Assembly (NCBI RefSeq): GCF_023973825.1
Contig: NC_090115.1
Span: forward strand, 434,001-498,000
Direction of reading: 5' to 3'
DNA: 64,000 nucleotides
Source: Plasmodium brasilianum
Lineage: Eukaryota; Apicomplexa; Aconoidasida; Haemosporida; Plasmodiidae
Shown here: positions 1-10,472 of the stretch, one piece after another
Layout of the letters: each line of letters starts with the position of its first letter
How positions within the stretch are numbered: position 1 is the stretch's first letter
Notes under the pieces: generated by a model
The model's database searches: none
What the model was told of the DNA's origin: nothing
The model's input: the letters and a program-made list of their open reading frames with translations, nothing else
Program-made: the position numbers and the translations under genes

Positions 1-742
1 CTGTTTCTTTTTTTATTTTTACATTAGTTATAAGAATATTTTGCATTTTTTACAAAGTACAACGTAGTGATTAAAATATAAAAATTTCGGAAACATATTT
101 TATATTAAAAAATGAATGTAAACTTTCGAAGTAAAAAAAGGAAAAAGAAAAAAAAATAGAAATAGGAATAGAGTTTTTTTTTTTTTTTTTATTTACAAAA
201 TTTTTTTTTTTTCCACACGAATATTAAATGCTCACGTATAAGTATGTATACATGTGTACGTATGTGTTTACGTTTACTTGTACATATGCAGTTTGTACGC
301 ATATGTATGAACTATGCAAGAAGTACTAAGAAGTATGTATGTACTATTTTTGTGCTTTTCTACTGTAATTAATTTAGTTTTTTCTGATAACATATTTATC
401 GAATATGCTTCATTAATATGTCAAAAAAAAAAAAAATAAAAAAATAAAAAAAAAAAAATAATATACATTTATAGTTACATATGCAGTTCCAATTGCAAAG
501 GCAGCCACATTCACATTAACAATCGCAATTTTCTTTTTTAAATAACTTCAAAAAAAAAATGCAAAAGGGATGCGGGATACATGGCTTTTTGGTCTACCAG
601 TATGTGCAGAATTTGCACATGTATTCACAAATGTATGCATACGTACATATTCGTATGTAAATAAATATATACACATTCATATGTAAATAAATATTGTATA
701 TGTATTAACATTCATATGTGAATATTATATGTATATGTATAT

Positions 743-994
743 ATGTATGTATGTATGTATGGATGGATGTATGTATGTATGTATGTATGTATGTATGGAT
801 GTATGTATGTATGTATGTATGTATGTATGTATGTATGTATGTATGTATGTATGGATGTATGTATGTATGTATGTATGTATGTATGTATGTATGTATGTAT
901 GTATGTATGTATGTATGTATGTATGTATGTATGTATGTATGTATGTATGTATGTATGTATGTATGTATGTATGGATGTATGTATGTATGTATGT
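743..994. repeat. (GTAT)n microsatellite
   Basis: About 250 bases of GTAT/TGTA tetranucleotides with occasional GGAT interruptions. It is open in several frames on both strands only because the 4-base unit lacks stops, giving Tyr/Cys/Met or Tyr/Ile/His/Thr periodic peptides. This is non-coding. Confidence 0.9.
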
Positions 995-1772
995 TTATGT
1001 GTGCCCACATAACAGATAACCTTTTGTAGGAAAATGCATAAGACGCGTTTACATTTCCAAACAAGGTTGGATTAATTTTGTGTCAACATGCAGCAGAGTA
1101 AGCACATTTACAAATACAACATGAACATATTACAAAAATAAACTACTTGAGTAAATATTACTTATAAGTGTGCAGGTATATACCATGTGCATATGCACGC
1201 GGGTCCCTATTATTACAGGTACCACCTCCAGCACCTATGCCACAGGCTTTCAATTTTTTTTTTTTTTTTTCCCGTTTTATTTATTTACTAATTAAAAGTG
1301 AAAGAATAATAAGAAAAAATGAGAAGCAATGAGAAGTAAAGAGAAGAAAAAATAATAAAAAGAACGGCTTGGTCAAAACACAGCTGTTCCATTTTGCGCT
1401 AATATTGCCCATGCTATGCTAGAACTGATCAGGTGTATGTATTATTTACATATGAACATGTTAATGTGTAAACGAAACTTCATAGACAAGTTGAATAAAA
1501 AGTTTACATTAAAAGAAGTGTGTTAATTCTTCATTATTTTTGATGATGTTTATTCCTACCAATATATTTTATGTGAACAGTGGCAAACGATATAGCGTAG
1601 CGAGTTGCTCATCTAGTTAAATATTACATCGAAAAGTAAAATAAGGGAACATATGTCCAAGGGGTTGCGCACTCCAAAGCCTTGTATTGAGGTATAAACG
1701 GTTCAAAGTGAAGACAACAAAACAACAAAAAAGCAAAAATGCAAAACAATAAAACGACAAAATAACAAAATG

Positions 1773-1804
<32 letters not shown>

Positions 1805-2137
1805 CACGCGCATTAGTGTGCATAAAATAAATATGATATAAAATAGCTAGCTGAAAAAAAAAAGAAAGTATATGGATATGGATAAGGATAAAGATAAAGT
1901 TAAGGATGAAGATAATTGTAAGAGTAGAGATAAGGATAAGGACAACTATAATGTTAACGTTACAGTTATAATTGTAATAATTATAAGTTTATAACGATAT
2001 TGCTTATGATGACGATTATGATCATAATTTGGATAAGCCAAAAGTAGCTACTGTACTGGTATGACTACAGTACACGGAATGGGGAGCACTTGGGCCATCA
2101 CAACGTACAAGTTGTAAAATGAAAAAAAAAAAAATAA

Positions 2138-2365
2138 TTAAATTAAAATTAAACTAAATTAAACTAAATTAAAATAAATTAAAATTAAATTAAAATTAAA
2201 ATAAATTAAACTAAATTGAACTAAATTAAAATAAATTAAAATAAATTAAAATTAAATTAAATTAAATTAAACTAAATTAAACTAAATTAAACTAAATTAA
2301 AGTAAACTAAACTAAATTAAACTAAATTAAACTAAATTAAAATTAAATTAAAATTAAATTATTTC
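2138..2365. repeat. TTAAA/CTAAA tandem repeat
   Basis: Imperfect array of five-base units (AAATT, AAACT) about 225 bases long, followed by a G9-10 run at 2376-2387. It sits about 300 bases downstream of the BMS1 stop and shows no coding character. Confidence 0.8.
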
Positions 2366-2505
2366 AAAATATGAGAGGGGGGGGGGGAAACGCTAATGCT
2401 GCACCTACGGAGATACGGTTCGAAATTGCGAAAATTGAGAAAAAGGCCGACATCAAACAGGGAAGCAAAAAAAAAAAAATAAAAAAAAAATACACATACG
2501 TACAG

Positions 2506-2546
<41 letters not shown>

Positions 2547-2671
2547 TGTTTCCAAACACATATATTTGCATACACAAAAATGCATACATTTGCAACTTTT
2601 ATATATGCAAACTCGCGCGCGTAACATGGCCCGTATTCTGTACATCGGCACGGGGAAGAGAGGGGGAGGGG

Positions 2672-5600
2672 CTAGGGCTTCCTGGATTTCTTGTAAGATA
2701 ATTTTTTCCTGCTTTTTATAACCTTCTGCTTTTCCTGTTCCATCTTTAATTTGTTTTTTAACTTGTTATGGTAAGCTAATTTTGATTTTTCTTTTTTCTT
2801 TTCAATCATGTTCTTTTTAATGGTATGTAACATTTGATACCATCGTGCAGCTAATTTTGGATTTTCAAGTGCATGAAAATTTATTTGATCCTTTTGTTGT
2901 TCTTTCTTTTTGTTTATCTGATTCGAATGTTGTACTTTTTTAAATAATTTTGGTTTCGTTTTATAAGGTAATTCCTTTAACAGCTTAGGATTGATATGTA
3001 TTTTACTATGATAGAAATGTCTGAATGGTGTTTTTCTATAATTACCACTAGTATGATTTACATATATATTGTATATATACCTCAATTCATTTATAGATCT
3101 TAATTTATTTTCAATATCGTAGTTGTAATATTTCTTTATCTTTACATTAACATATAGTTTTAAAATAACAATATCACTTATGCGAATTTTATCAGCAAAA
3201 GTACATCTAAAATTCCCCTTGTCATCTAGTTTGTTTTTTATAAGTCCTTTTATTCCACTAGGAGTAACAACTGGACAGTTAATAAACTTGCACACCTCTA
3301 AATCTGAATTGAACATATTTTTAATAAATGCTGTATTTTTATAAATCTTATATGGTTCTCCAATTAGTTTTAATTTCTTCATAATATTTATATTATTATT
3401 TGTTTCAATTATTACACCATTAATACATATACGATAAAAAGGAGTTTTCTTGTAATTATATAAAGCCAATATACCACTATTAACACCAGCTAAAGGTCCA
3501 TAAAATGTACAGTTACAATGCATATGTTCTGTTGTATATTTCAAATATCTTATTCTTACATTATTTCTTTCATTTATTGAATAGGTTGGAATACTTTGAA
3601 ATTTCCTCCATCCAACTGAAAAAATGAGTGGATCATTTGATCTCAAAAGTTTTGGGAACCATCTATGTTTTTTAATTCTACAATGTACATATGAATCTTT
3701 TTCTTCATAACTCTGTAATCCACCACATATGATCAATCCATTTTTTAATATTCCTAATTTGCTTTTTTCAATTCTTATTTCTATTCTTCCATACTCACCA
3801 ATATTCGCAGCGGAACCATATGCATTACTTAACGCACCCACCTCCTCCGTCTCTTTGTACTTCTCCATCTGCAGCTCCCTTTCTGCCTTCACTCGCTTCC
3901 AACTCTTCTCAGGTGAGAGATGGGATAGGCGATCAGCTATGGGATCGTCCTCATCTTCATTTAATTTTCCATCTATCTCTCCATCCACTCCTCCGTCTAC
4001 CTCTCCATTCACTTCTCCACTGAACTCTCCATCCAACTCTCCACCTTTATCTCCATCCGAGTGCTCACCCCTTCCAAAGTACATGCTATACACGCTACCG
4101 TAAATGAAGAAAAAATTTTCAACTAGCGCATGGTCTGCTATATCTACGAGGGATACAGTCAAGTTGTTAAAGATAAAAATATTATCCGTTGTACATTTGA
4201 ACGTATCTTGGTAATTATAATAATAATTATCTTCGTTCATGTAACTGTATTTTCTGTTTACATTATTATCCTGAACAATGTCTGTACTTAGCAAAGTTTT
4301 ATACATGTACCTGTTTATTTGGTCTCCCGGTAAAATCTCATCATGCACTTTTCTTTTTTCCTCTTTCAAAATGTTAATAATATCACCTTTGTAATATAAG
4401 TAGCTATTTTTCCTATTTATGTACTTATAATCATATACAAAACTATCAATATTTACTTTGTTATCGAAAGCTAGTATTTCCGCAATTTTGTAATCCTCAC
4501 TATAATATCTCAAGTCCATAGTTGTTTCAATGGGGGTACATACTTTTCTTTCTTTTTCCATTACACCGTTAGCATCAGATCTGTTATTCGTAGAAGTATC
4601 TTCTCCTGTACCTTGATCAGGAAAAGCGCTCGCACTTTCTTCCTCCCCGATATCGCACTTCAAGCCATAGGTTCGGTAGAAATTACTAAATTTTTCATCT
4701 TGCTTACCATCATTGTAGTTCTTATCATCTTTGTACTTCCCACAATCCTTGTAGTTTTTATCTTCCTCGTTCCTCCCGCCATCCTTGTAGCTCTTATCAG
4801 CTTCGTATTTCCAACCATCGCCGTACTTCTTCTCATCGTCGGAAGAGATGCTAACCCCCTCCGCATAGTAATAATCATCCTCGTCCTTGTTCTTCTTCTC
4901 GAACAGAATATGCTTCAACTTGTTATACTCCTCTGCCTTCTCATTCACATAATCGTCAGCTAGCTTTTTTTTTTTTTGTTTTTCACTAACGAACACATTT
5001 GAGGGCGCTTTTCTCCTTACATCCACTACTCCTCTTGTTTCTTCATCATTTCTATCATCAAATAGAATTAATTTATCTCCTTCTTCTGAGTGCTTGGAAA
5101 AAATGTATTTCGAGTTCTGCAAATCCCTTATCATTTTTATGCTTTCAGTCATGTATTTTTGATTCGTCCCTTTGGTATGGGCTTTATTCTTTTTACCCAC
5201 TTTTGCATATGGCTCTTTGCCTTCGCTTGACCCCACTTTCACTCTGCTCGACACTCCACCTTCCTCACTCCCATCATCGCTCCCATCATAGCTCCCATCA
5301 TCACTCCCATCATCACTCCCATCATCACTTCCATCATCACTTCCAGAATCACTGTAATCCCCTACGTCCCCTTCCTTTCCTTCCTCTTCCTCTTCCTCTC
5401 CTTCCTCTTCTTTTTCTTCCCCTCCCATCAGCAACTCCCTTCTGGTAAAATTTATTTTATTTTTTGGTATGTGAATATACATATTGTCAAAATCGAAGAC
5501 AACATTGCCTATATCAGACATAGGGGCGTATATATTTGTTTTCTTCTTCTGTTCATCATACTTAAAAGGGTCCTGTAAAACCTGAATGTTTTCTATTTTA

Positions 5601-6598
5601 ACATCTCCCATGTTAGGTATATGTATCGTTTGATTTTTGTAAATTTTCGAGCCGTACACGTACCCTTCTATGTATACCGTCATATGCTTATTTGCGTTTG
5701 CTAAAAAGTTCGTTAGATCTGTGTTTTTATCCTCCTTACCACGCCCATTGGTCGTACTGGCAGCATTGGATGTACTTGAATTACTGACAATATCACTTGA
5801 ATAACTAAACTCTTTCTCTTTCGCTTCCTCAACATCCACACGCAGGGCGAGCATGTAGCCATGCTGATCACGCCATGATATTAAGGGCTTCTTAACAACT
5901 GACAAGAATTTGCATAAATTTCTTATTTCCGTTTTGTTGTATCTATTATTTTGTATACCACTAAGAAAGAAAATTTTCGATCCTTCAACCAATTCTTCTG
6001 CAAATCTTTTAGTTAATTTTTTTTTTCTTTTCCTAATACTTTTACTGTCTTTAAATTTGTCAAGATTAGTTACTACACCTAATACTTTGGGCATACCATG
6101 TGTATTTAGAATACTTATAAATTCTAAGGTTTCTAACTCGAAACCAAAATTTCCATCTATTACTAGTAAACATATATCTGCAATTTTTGCTACATCAATC
6201 ATAGCTAGTATATCATCTTTTGTTTCTATAAAAGTATATCTTCTACCATTTTTTGTAAAAATGGATATAGGACCATTATTCACTTCATTCACAGTTATAC
6301 CAACATAATGTTTTAATAAACTCTTTAACAGTGTACTTTTCCCAACCCCCTTTGCTCCTTGTATTGCTACAATCAGTGGACTATTTTTACTTCCTTCCTT
6401 AAAATGCTTTGGAACTCTTAGTTTCTTTTCTTCTAACTCAAACAAATGCTGTTTCCTCCTATGAGCGCTATTTATTCCTCCGCTGAATGCGTACGCTTTG
6501 TGATACTTCTTATTATGTATTACATTTTTGCTAATTTTTTTTTTTTTTGCTTTTTTCCCTACTTTCTTTTTCTTGTGGTGCTTCCGCTTTTCCTCCAT
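2672..6598 (-). CDS. BMS1: Ribosome biogenesis GTPase BMS1 (AARP2/Tsr1 family)
   Basis: A single-exon protein of 1,308 residues, close to the usual BMS1 length. BMS1 is a nucleolar GTPase of the small-subunit processome that brings in Rcl1 and is needed for early 18S rRNA processing. Residues 1-60 are very basic. A P-loop GAKGVGKS is at residues 81-88, followed by the family-typical block DICLLVIDGNFGFELET near 141-157 and the G4-like TNLD at 177-180. The AARP2 central region follows. The C-terminal RIBIOP domain shows the hallmark CTFYGPLAGVNSG and a VTPSGIKGLIKN segment, and the tail is Lys-rich. The parasite-specific middle carries acidic Glu and SDDG repeats and KYKDDKNY-type repeats. The ATG at 6598 begins the basic N-terminus directly. 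The identification is secure; the inserts are probably disordered. Confidence 0.95.
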   Translation of the reverse strand: MEEKRKHHKKKKVGKKAKKKKISKNVIHNKKYHKAYAFSGGINSAHRRKQHLFELEEKKLRVPKHFKEGSKNSPLIVAIQGAKGVGKSTLLKSLLKHYVGITVNEVNNGPISIFTKNGRRYTFIETKDDILAMIDVAKIADICLLVIDGNFGFELETLEFISILNTHGMPKVLGVVTNLDKFKDSKSIRKRKKKLTKRFAEELVEGSKIFFLSGIQNNRYNKTEIRNLCKFLSVVKKPLISWRDQHGYMLALRVDVEEAKEKEFSYSSDIVSNSSTSNAASTTNGRGKEDKNTDLTNFLANANKHMTVYIEGYVYGSKIYKNQTIHIPNMGDVKIENIQVLQDPFKYDEQKKKTNIYAPMSDIGNVVFDFDNMYIHIPKNKINFTRRELLMGGEEKEEEGEEEEEEGKEGDVGDYSDSGSDDGSDDGSDDGSDDGSYDGSDDGSEEGGVSSRVKVGSSEGKEPYAKVGKKNKAHTKGTNQKYMTESIKMIRDLQNSKYIFSKHSEEGDKLILFDDRNDEETRGVVDVRRKAPSNVFVSEKQKKKKLADDYVNEKAEEYNKLKHILFEKKNKDEDDYYYAEGVSISSDDEKKYGDGWKYEADKSYKDGGRNEEDKNYKDCGKYKDDKNYNDGKQDEKFSNFYRTYGLKCDIGEEESASAFPDQGTGEDTSTNNRSDANGVMEKERKVCTPIETTMDLRYYSEDYKIAEILAFDNKVNIDSFVYDYKYINRKNSYLYYKGDIINILKEEKRKVHDEILPGDQINRYMYKTLLSTDIVQDNNVNRKYSYMNEDNYYYNYQDTFKCTTDNIFIFNNLTVSLVDIADHALVENFFFIYGSVYSMYFGRGEHSDGDKGGELDGEFSGEVNGEVDGGVDGEIDGKLNEDEDDPIADRLSHLSPEKSWKRVKAERELQMEKYKETEEVGALSNAYGSAANIGEYGRIEIRIEKSKLGILKNGLIICGGLQSYEEKDSYVHCRIKKHRWFPKLLRSNDPLIFSVGWRKFQSIPTYSINERNNVRIRYLKYTTEHMHCNCTFYGPLAGVNSGILALYNYKKTPFYRICINGVIIETNNNINIMKKLKLIGEPYKIYKNTAFIKNMFNSDLEVCKFINCPVVTPSGIKGLIKNKLDDKGNFRCTFADKIRISDIVILKLYVNVKIKKYYNYDIENKLRSINELRYIYNIYVNHTSGNYRKTPFRHFYHSKIHINPKLLKELPYKTKPKLFKKVQHSNQINKKKEQQKDQINFHALENPKLAARWYQMLHTIKKNMIEKKKEKSKLAYHNKLKNKLKMEQEKQKVIKSRKKLSYKKSRKP

Positions 6599-6678
6599 GG
6601 CTTTTTATTTCACCCCGCTGTTCACTGCAAGATGTTTTGTTTGTTATCCTTCCTTTTGATTTGATTTGATTTGATTTG

Positions 6679-6679
<1 letters not shown>

Positions 6680-6761
<82 letters not shown>
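6680..6761. repeat. 82-base uninterrupted poly(dT) tract
   Basis: Pure T from 6680 to 6761, about 80 bases upstream of the BMS1 start codon, so poly(dA) on the BMS1 sense strand. Poly(dA:dT) tracts are known to disfavour nucleosomes, so a promoter role is possible. That role is inferred. Confidence 0.85.
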
Positions 6762-6764
<3 letters not shown>

Positions 6765-7265
6765 TTTTTCTTATTTTTTTTAATATCTTTTTGTATTTTT
6801 TTTTTATATATTTCTTATATTTTTTTTTTACATTTTTCTTATTTTTTTTTTTAAAAAAATATTGAGGACCATTTAGTTGGTTAAGGAGTGTATCACAGTT
6901 AACTAATGCTGTACAACACCTTTGTTATATTACCATACCACGTTATTTGCTCTTTTCTCATATTAAATTATTTTTTTCGTTTTATATCTGTGGCACTACA
7001 TATACTATGGAAGGTATATGTTTTTCTTTTTTCTCAAATAATACTTTTCCTTGCGCTTTTATATTTATATTTTTTCCTATTTTGGAATTATCCTCAACAA
7101 TGTAGTTAAAAGGAATGTTTGCTATGAGCACTACTGCTGCGACTACCACTCAGTTGCTTCAAACACGCATTTGTGCTATTCCAGCATAAAAGCATTATAT
7201 TATGACTCCTGTTCCTTTTACTTTGCTTTATTTTGCTATATTTTATTTTATTTTATTTTATTTTA

Positions 7266-7305
<40 letters not shown>

Positions 7306-7343
7306 TTTTTTTTTTTTTTTTCTTCAAACAATTTTGACAGTAT

Positions 7344-7490
7344 ACATGTACGTATGTATGTACGTATGTATGTACGTATGTATGTACGTATGTATGTACG
7401 TATGTATGTATATATGTATGTATATATGTATGTATATATGTACGTATGTATGTACGTATGTATGTATATATGTATGTATATATGCACATA
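7344..7490. repeat. GTAT/GTAC tetranucleotide microsatellite
   Basis: Alternating TATG/TACG units with later TATATG units, about 145 bases, in the BMS1 upstream spacer. Open frames through it are periodic artefacts. Confidence 0.85.
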
Positions 7491-7939
7491 TACTTAACGT
7501 ACGTAATTAATTTGTTTCACTGATATTTTTTCTTTTCCTCAAATGAACGAATAAAATGTTTTTCCCGTGTGCAGAAATATAAAAAAATTATTAGCAGAGA
7601 AGCTTTTTTCGTAAGGAAAGGATAAATTTATAAACGAAAAAATTCTAAAAAAACAAAAGTAGGGCAAAGAAGAGAAAATGTATATTCTTTTATTCAATTT
7701 GTAAGAAAAAAAAAAAAAAAAAAAAAATCATTAGTAAAACTTTTTATTTATTTTTTTTTTAATTTTTTTTTTTTTTTTTTTTTTTTTGTATCATCGTTTT
7801 TTATGGCTTTCTCTGAATATAGAAAAATAAAAGGAACCAAAGGAAAAAGGATTACAGAGAGCAACACATCGGGTGGCACAATTTGCTGCACGATGTATCA
7901 CATGATAAATAAAGATAACCCAGTAATAAAATAAGAAAC

Positions 7940-8110
7940 AAGAACAGAAAAAATAAAATAAAATAAAATATAACGAAATAAAATAAAATAAAATATAACG
8001 AAATAAAATAAAATATAACGAAATAAAATAAAATATAACGAAATAAAATAAAATAAAATACAACGAAATAAAATTCTATACCATAAAATTCTATACAATG
8101 TAATACAATA
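7940..8110. repeat. AATAAAATAAAATATAACGA tandem array
   Basis: Imperfect units of roughly 18-20 bases ending in ATAACGAAATAAAAT, degenerating toward 8110. It lies just beyond the stop codon of the exported-protein gene, in its presumed 3' flank. Confidence 0.75.
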
Positions 8111-8251
8111 CAATGTAACATAATAAATGAGGGGAACCTCTAACAGTGACTGTGCGCATGACCATTTGAATTTTAGCTCCCCAGTTTTTGCATATGTGTC
8201 TATACATGCTGACCATTACTTGTATGCACGTGTATAGATGATTATCCGTAG

Positions 8252-8304
<53 letters not shown>

Positions 8305-8369
8305 GGTCATGCCCCCATATTATATTTGCTTATATGCGGGTAAGGAGATAACACTTCTTCTCGTCCCTT

Positions 8370-9242
8370 CTACTGTAACATTTGCAGCGCTCGCTTAATC
8401 TTTTGAACTATTACATTTTTGGGTTCATGTTTTAATTTATCTATATTAATAACTTTCTCGTTATCTTCTGTGTCATTATAGGAGGAGCTGAGTGAAGAGC
8501 TTATGCTTTTCCCTGCATTATTTTCAATATTGTTGTAATACGGTTCATTTGCTGTTCTGTTAATACTCTGTAATGAGCTTTTATCGTTATTTGTTGTATC
8601 ATCATGATCAGGTTTTTCAGTTATGTATCTATTAGGGAATGCCATATCATCATCCTGTTCATAATTGTTTTTTCTTGTGGTATATTTTTGTTCTTCATTC
8701 CCAGTTTCCTGTGCAATTTCATCATTATTTTTATTCATGTGTTCTTGTAAGTCAACATGTTCACTTGTTTGTTGCTGTCGTTCTTTTTCTTCTCTTCTTC
8801 TTTCCTTTTCTTCCCTTTTTCTTTCCTTTTTTTCTCTTTTTCTTTCTTTTTTTCTCTCTCTTTTTTCTTTTTTTTTCCTTTTTCGTTCTTTCCTTTTTCT
8901 CTTCCGTTCTTGCCTTCTTCTTTCCCTTTTTCGTTTCCTTTCTTCTTTTCTTTTTCTTCGTTGTTCTTTTTTTTTCAATTTTCTGGCTCTCCTATTATTT
9001 TGTCTTCTTCTTCCTTTTCGATTTTGTACTCTTCGTCTCCTTCCCTTACGACGTTTTCTTAACAAGTCATACAAAATCCTTGAATTGGCTTGTTTTTTCT
9101 TGCTTAATGAAAAGTTGTACATAATATTTTTTATATCTTCATTTTTTGAGAGAACAGAATGGGGGCATATCGTTTCAGGGGGATCCCCTTGTTCATTGTA
9201 AAAGTAAAAAAGGAGGACGGTAAAAAAGGCTATGTATTTCAT
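8370..9242 (-). CDS. Predicted exported protein with signal peptide, PEXEL-like motif and Lys/Arg-rich repeat
   Basis: A 290-residue reading frame taken from the ATG at 9242; it stays open upstream, but the extension is microsatellite-derived. The start gives a short N-terminus and a hydrophobic stretch (IAFFTVLLFYFY, residues 4-15) fitting a signal peptide. At residues 55-59 is RILYD, which matches the RxLxE/Q/D Plasmodium export element at a plausible distance. Residues 62-155 are almost wholly Lys, Arg and Glu in repeats such as KRKRERRRQERKRK. The rest is acidic and polar, ending in a short helical VIVQKIKRALQML. Known family behaviour: plasmepsin V cuts PEXEL proteins in the ER before export to the red cell, and Lys-rich repeats in several exported proteins help bind the red-cell periphery. 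That this protein is exported is inferred. A charged nuclear or ER-retained protein is the alternative. I do not recognise the family. Confidence 0.7.
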   Translation of the reverse strand: MKYIAFFTVLLFYFYNEQGDPPETICPHSVLSKNEDIKNIMYNFSLSKKKQANSRILYDLLRKRRKGRRRRVQNRKGRRRQNNRRARKLKKKEQRRKRKEERKRKRERRRQERKRKRKERKRKKKEKRERKKERKREKKERKREEKERRREEKERQQQTSEHVDLQEHMNKNNDEIAQETGNEEQKYTTRKNNYEQDDDMAFPNRYITEKPDHDDTTNNDKSSLQSINRTANEPYYNNIENNAGKSISSSLSSSYNDTEDNEKVINIDKLKHEPKNVIVQKIKRALQMLQ

Positions 9243-9776
9243 ACTTTGTCTGTAAATGTTTTGCACCGAAATATATGCGTGTGTGTACAGGACTATGTAC
9301 TTATGGGTGTATGTACTAGCACATATATATAAATATGTATGTACATATGCACACACATAAGCATGTACATGTATACGTAAACAAGCGCAGTTCTAGTTTG
9401 CTGTGTACTCCTCTGCAAGCATGAACACATTAACATGCCAAACGCGGATATTTGCACATGTCGGTAATATGGTGCAATGTATTATTACTTATGTATCAAA
9501 AGAAAAAAAATAAAACAAATAAGAATGCTTAAATGGTAAGCGATAAATGATATGCGATAAGTCATGAATATTAAATAAGCAGATTATCTATAGCTCACAG
9601 AAAGGTTGTCCTGTAACTCTATTTGAAAACAACCTAGCATTTCACTGCGCATGATTCTGCATTACTCTTACCTATTTACTATTTACTATTTACTCTTTGC
9701 TATTTGCTCTTTACTATTTACTCTTAACTATTTATTCCTTGCTCTTTACGATTTACTCATTCCCCTTACCTCTTTC

Positions 9777-9807
<31 letters not shown>

Positions 9808-10472
9808 CCCTTTGTTCTATGCATGTAAGTGCCTTTACACATTTATCCTTAAAAAGTAAAATCGTCACTTGGTTAAGCTTTAAAAGCTCCTAGAGCAGTA
9901 TTTGTTCTATGGTCTTACATTAGGACTTAGGTGTTACAAACAAAAAAAAAAAAAAGAAAAAAAAAAGAATATTACATAACATAGTATAACAAGAAGTATA
10001 AATAACACGGCACAATATTATATGTAATAACTTGACCTGCCATACTTCAAAAGGACGAGAAAAAATTGAATAAAATGTGAAAAAACAAATAAACTGTTGT
10101 GCATGCCCCTCAAGCCCGTTGCGTTATATGAATTATGTAAATATATATCATATGTAGGTAAAAAAATATATCAGTCCACCCCATGGGTCAATGTATGTTC
10201 GTGTGTGAATACGTACGTGTGTGAATATGTACGTGTGTGAATATGTACGTGTGTGAATATGTACGTGTGTGAATATGTACGTGTGTGAATATGTACGTGT
10301 GTGAATATGTACGTGTGTGAATATGTACGTATGTGAATATGTATGTTCGTGGGCGTATATGTGTATACGTGGCTATATGCATATTTGGGATTAAGCGTGT
10401 GTTCGTACTTTCATCTGTATATGTATACGTATGTGTATAAGTATGTGCATGTTTGTGTGCATGGCGCATAAT
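9243..10472. other. Spacer between the exported-protein gene and the 1,633-residue gene
   Basis: Presumed promoter of the exported-protein gene and 3' flank of the next gene, both leftward. It contains CTATTTACT-like short repeats (about 9661-9760), T and A homopolymers and the 16-base array at 10200-10345. No gene is seen. Confidence 0.65.
10198..10345. repeat. 16-base tandem array GTGAATATGTACGTGT
   Basis: About nine near-perfect copies of a 16-base unit, located roughly 130 bases downstream of the stop codon of the leftward 1,633-residue gene. Sixteen is not a multiple of three, so all frames are visited and the open translations are meaningless. Confidence 0.9.

Larger units (their letters stand above)
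1..2671. other. Repeat-rich intergenic spacer left of BMS1
   Basis: No supportable gene is seen. The stretch holds A and T homopolymers, scattered ATG-rich tetranucleotide runs, a long GTAT microsatellite, a TTAAACTAAA-type repeat and a short TA run near 2516-2541. It lies on the 3' side of BMS1, which is transcribed leftward, so the last few hundred bases before 2672 probably include its 3' untranslated region. Long open frames here are only translations of the microsatellite. Confidence 0.7.
6599..8369. other. Spacer upstream of BMS1
   Basis: Presumed promoter and 5' untranslated region of BMS1 plus the 3' flank of the exported-protein gene. It contains an 82-base T tract, an ATT/T-rich run (about 7245-7321), a GTAT/GTAC microsatellite (7344-7490), an AATAAAATAAAATATAACG array (about 7945-8075) and a TA run (8257-8300). 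No gene is supportable. Confidence 0.65.

Noticed and set aside
705..1064. Overlapping open frames on both strands encoding YIHT or YVCM periodic peptides
   Set aside because: They are translations of the GTAT microsatellite. They have no unique sequence and are open in several frames at once.
8639..9201. Plus-strand Phe/Leu/Ser-rich frames opposite the exported-protein gene
   Set aside because: They are antisense of the Lys/Arg-rich repeat, giving a hydrophobic shadow that mimics a membrane protein.
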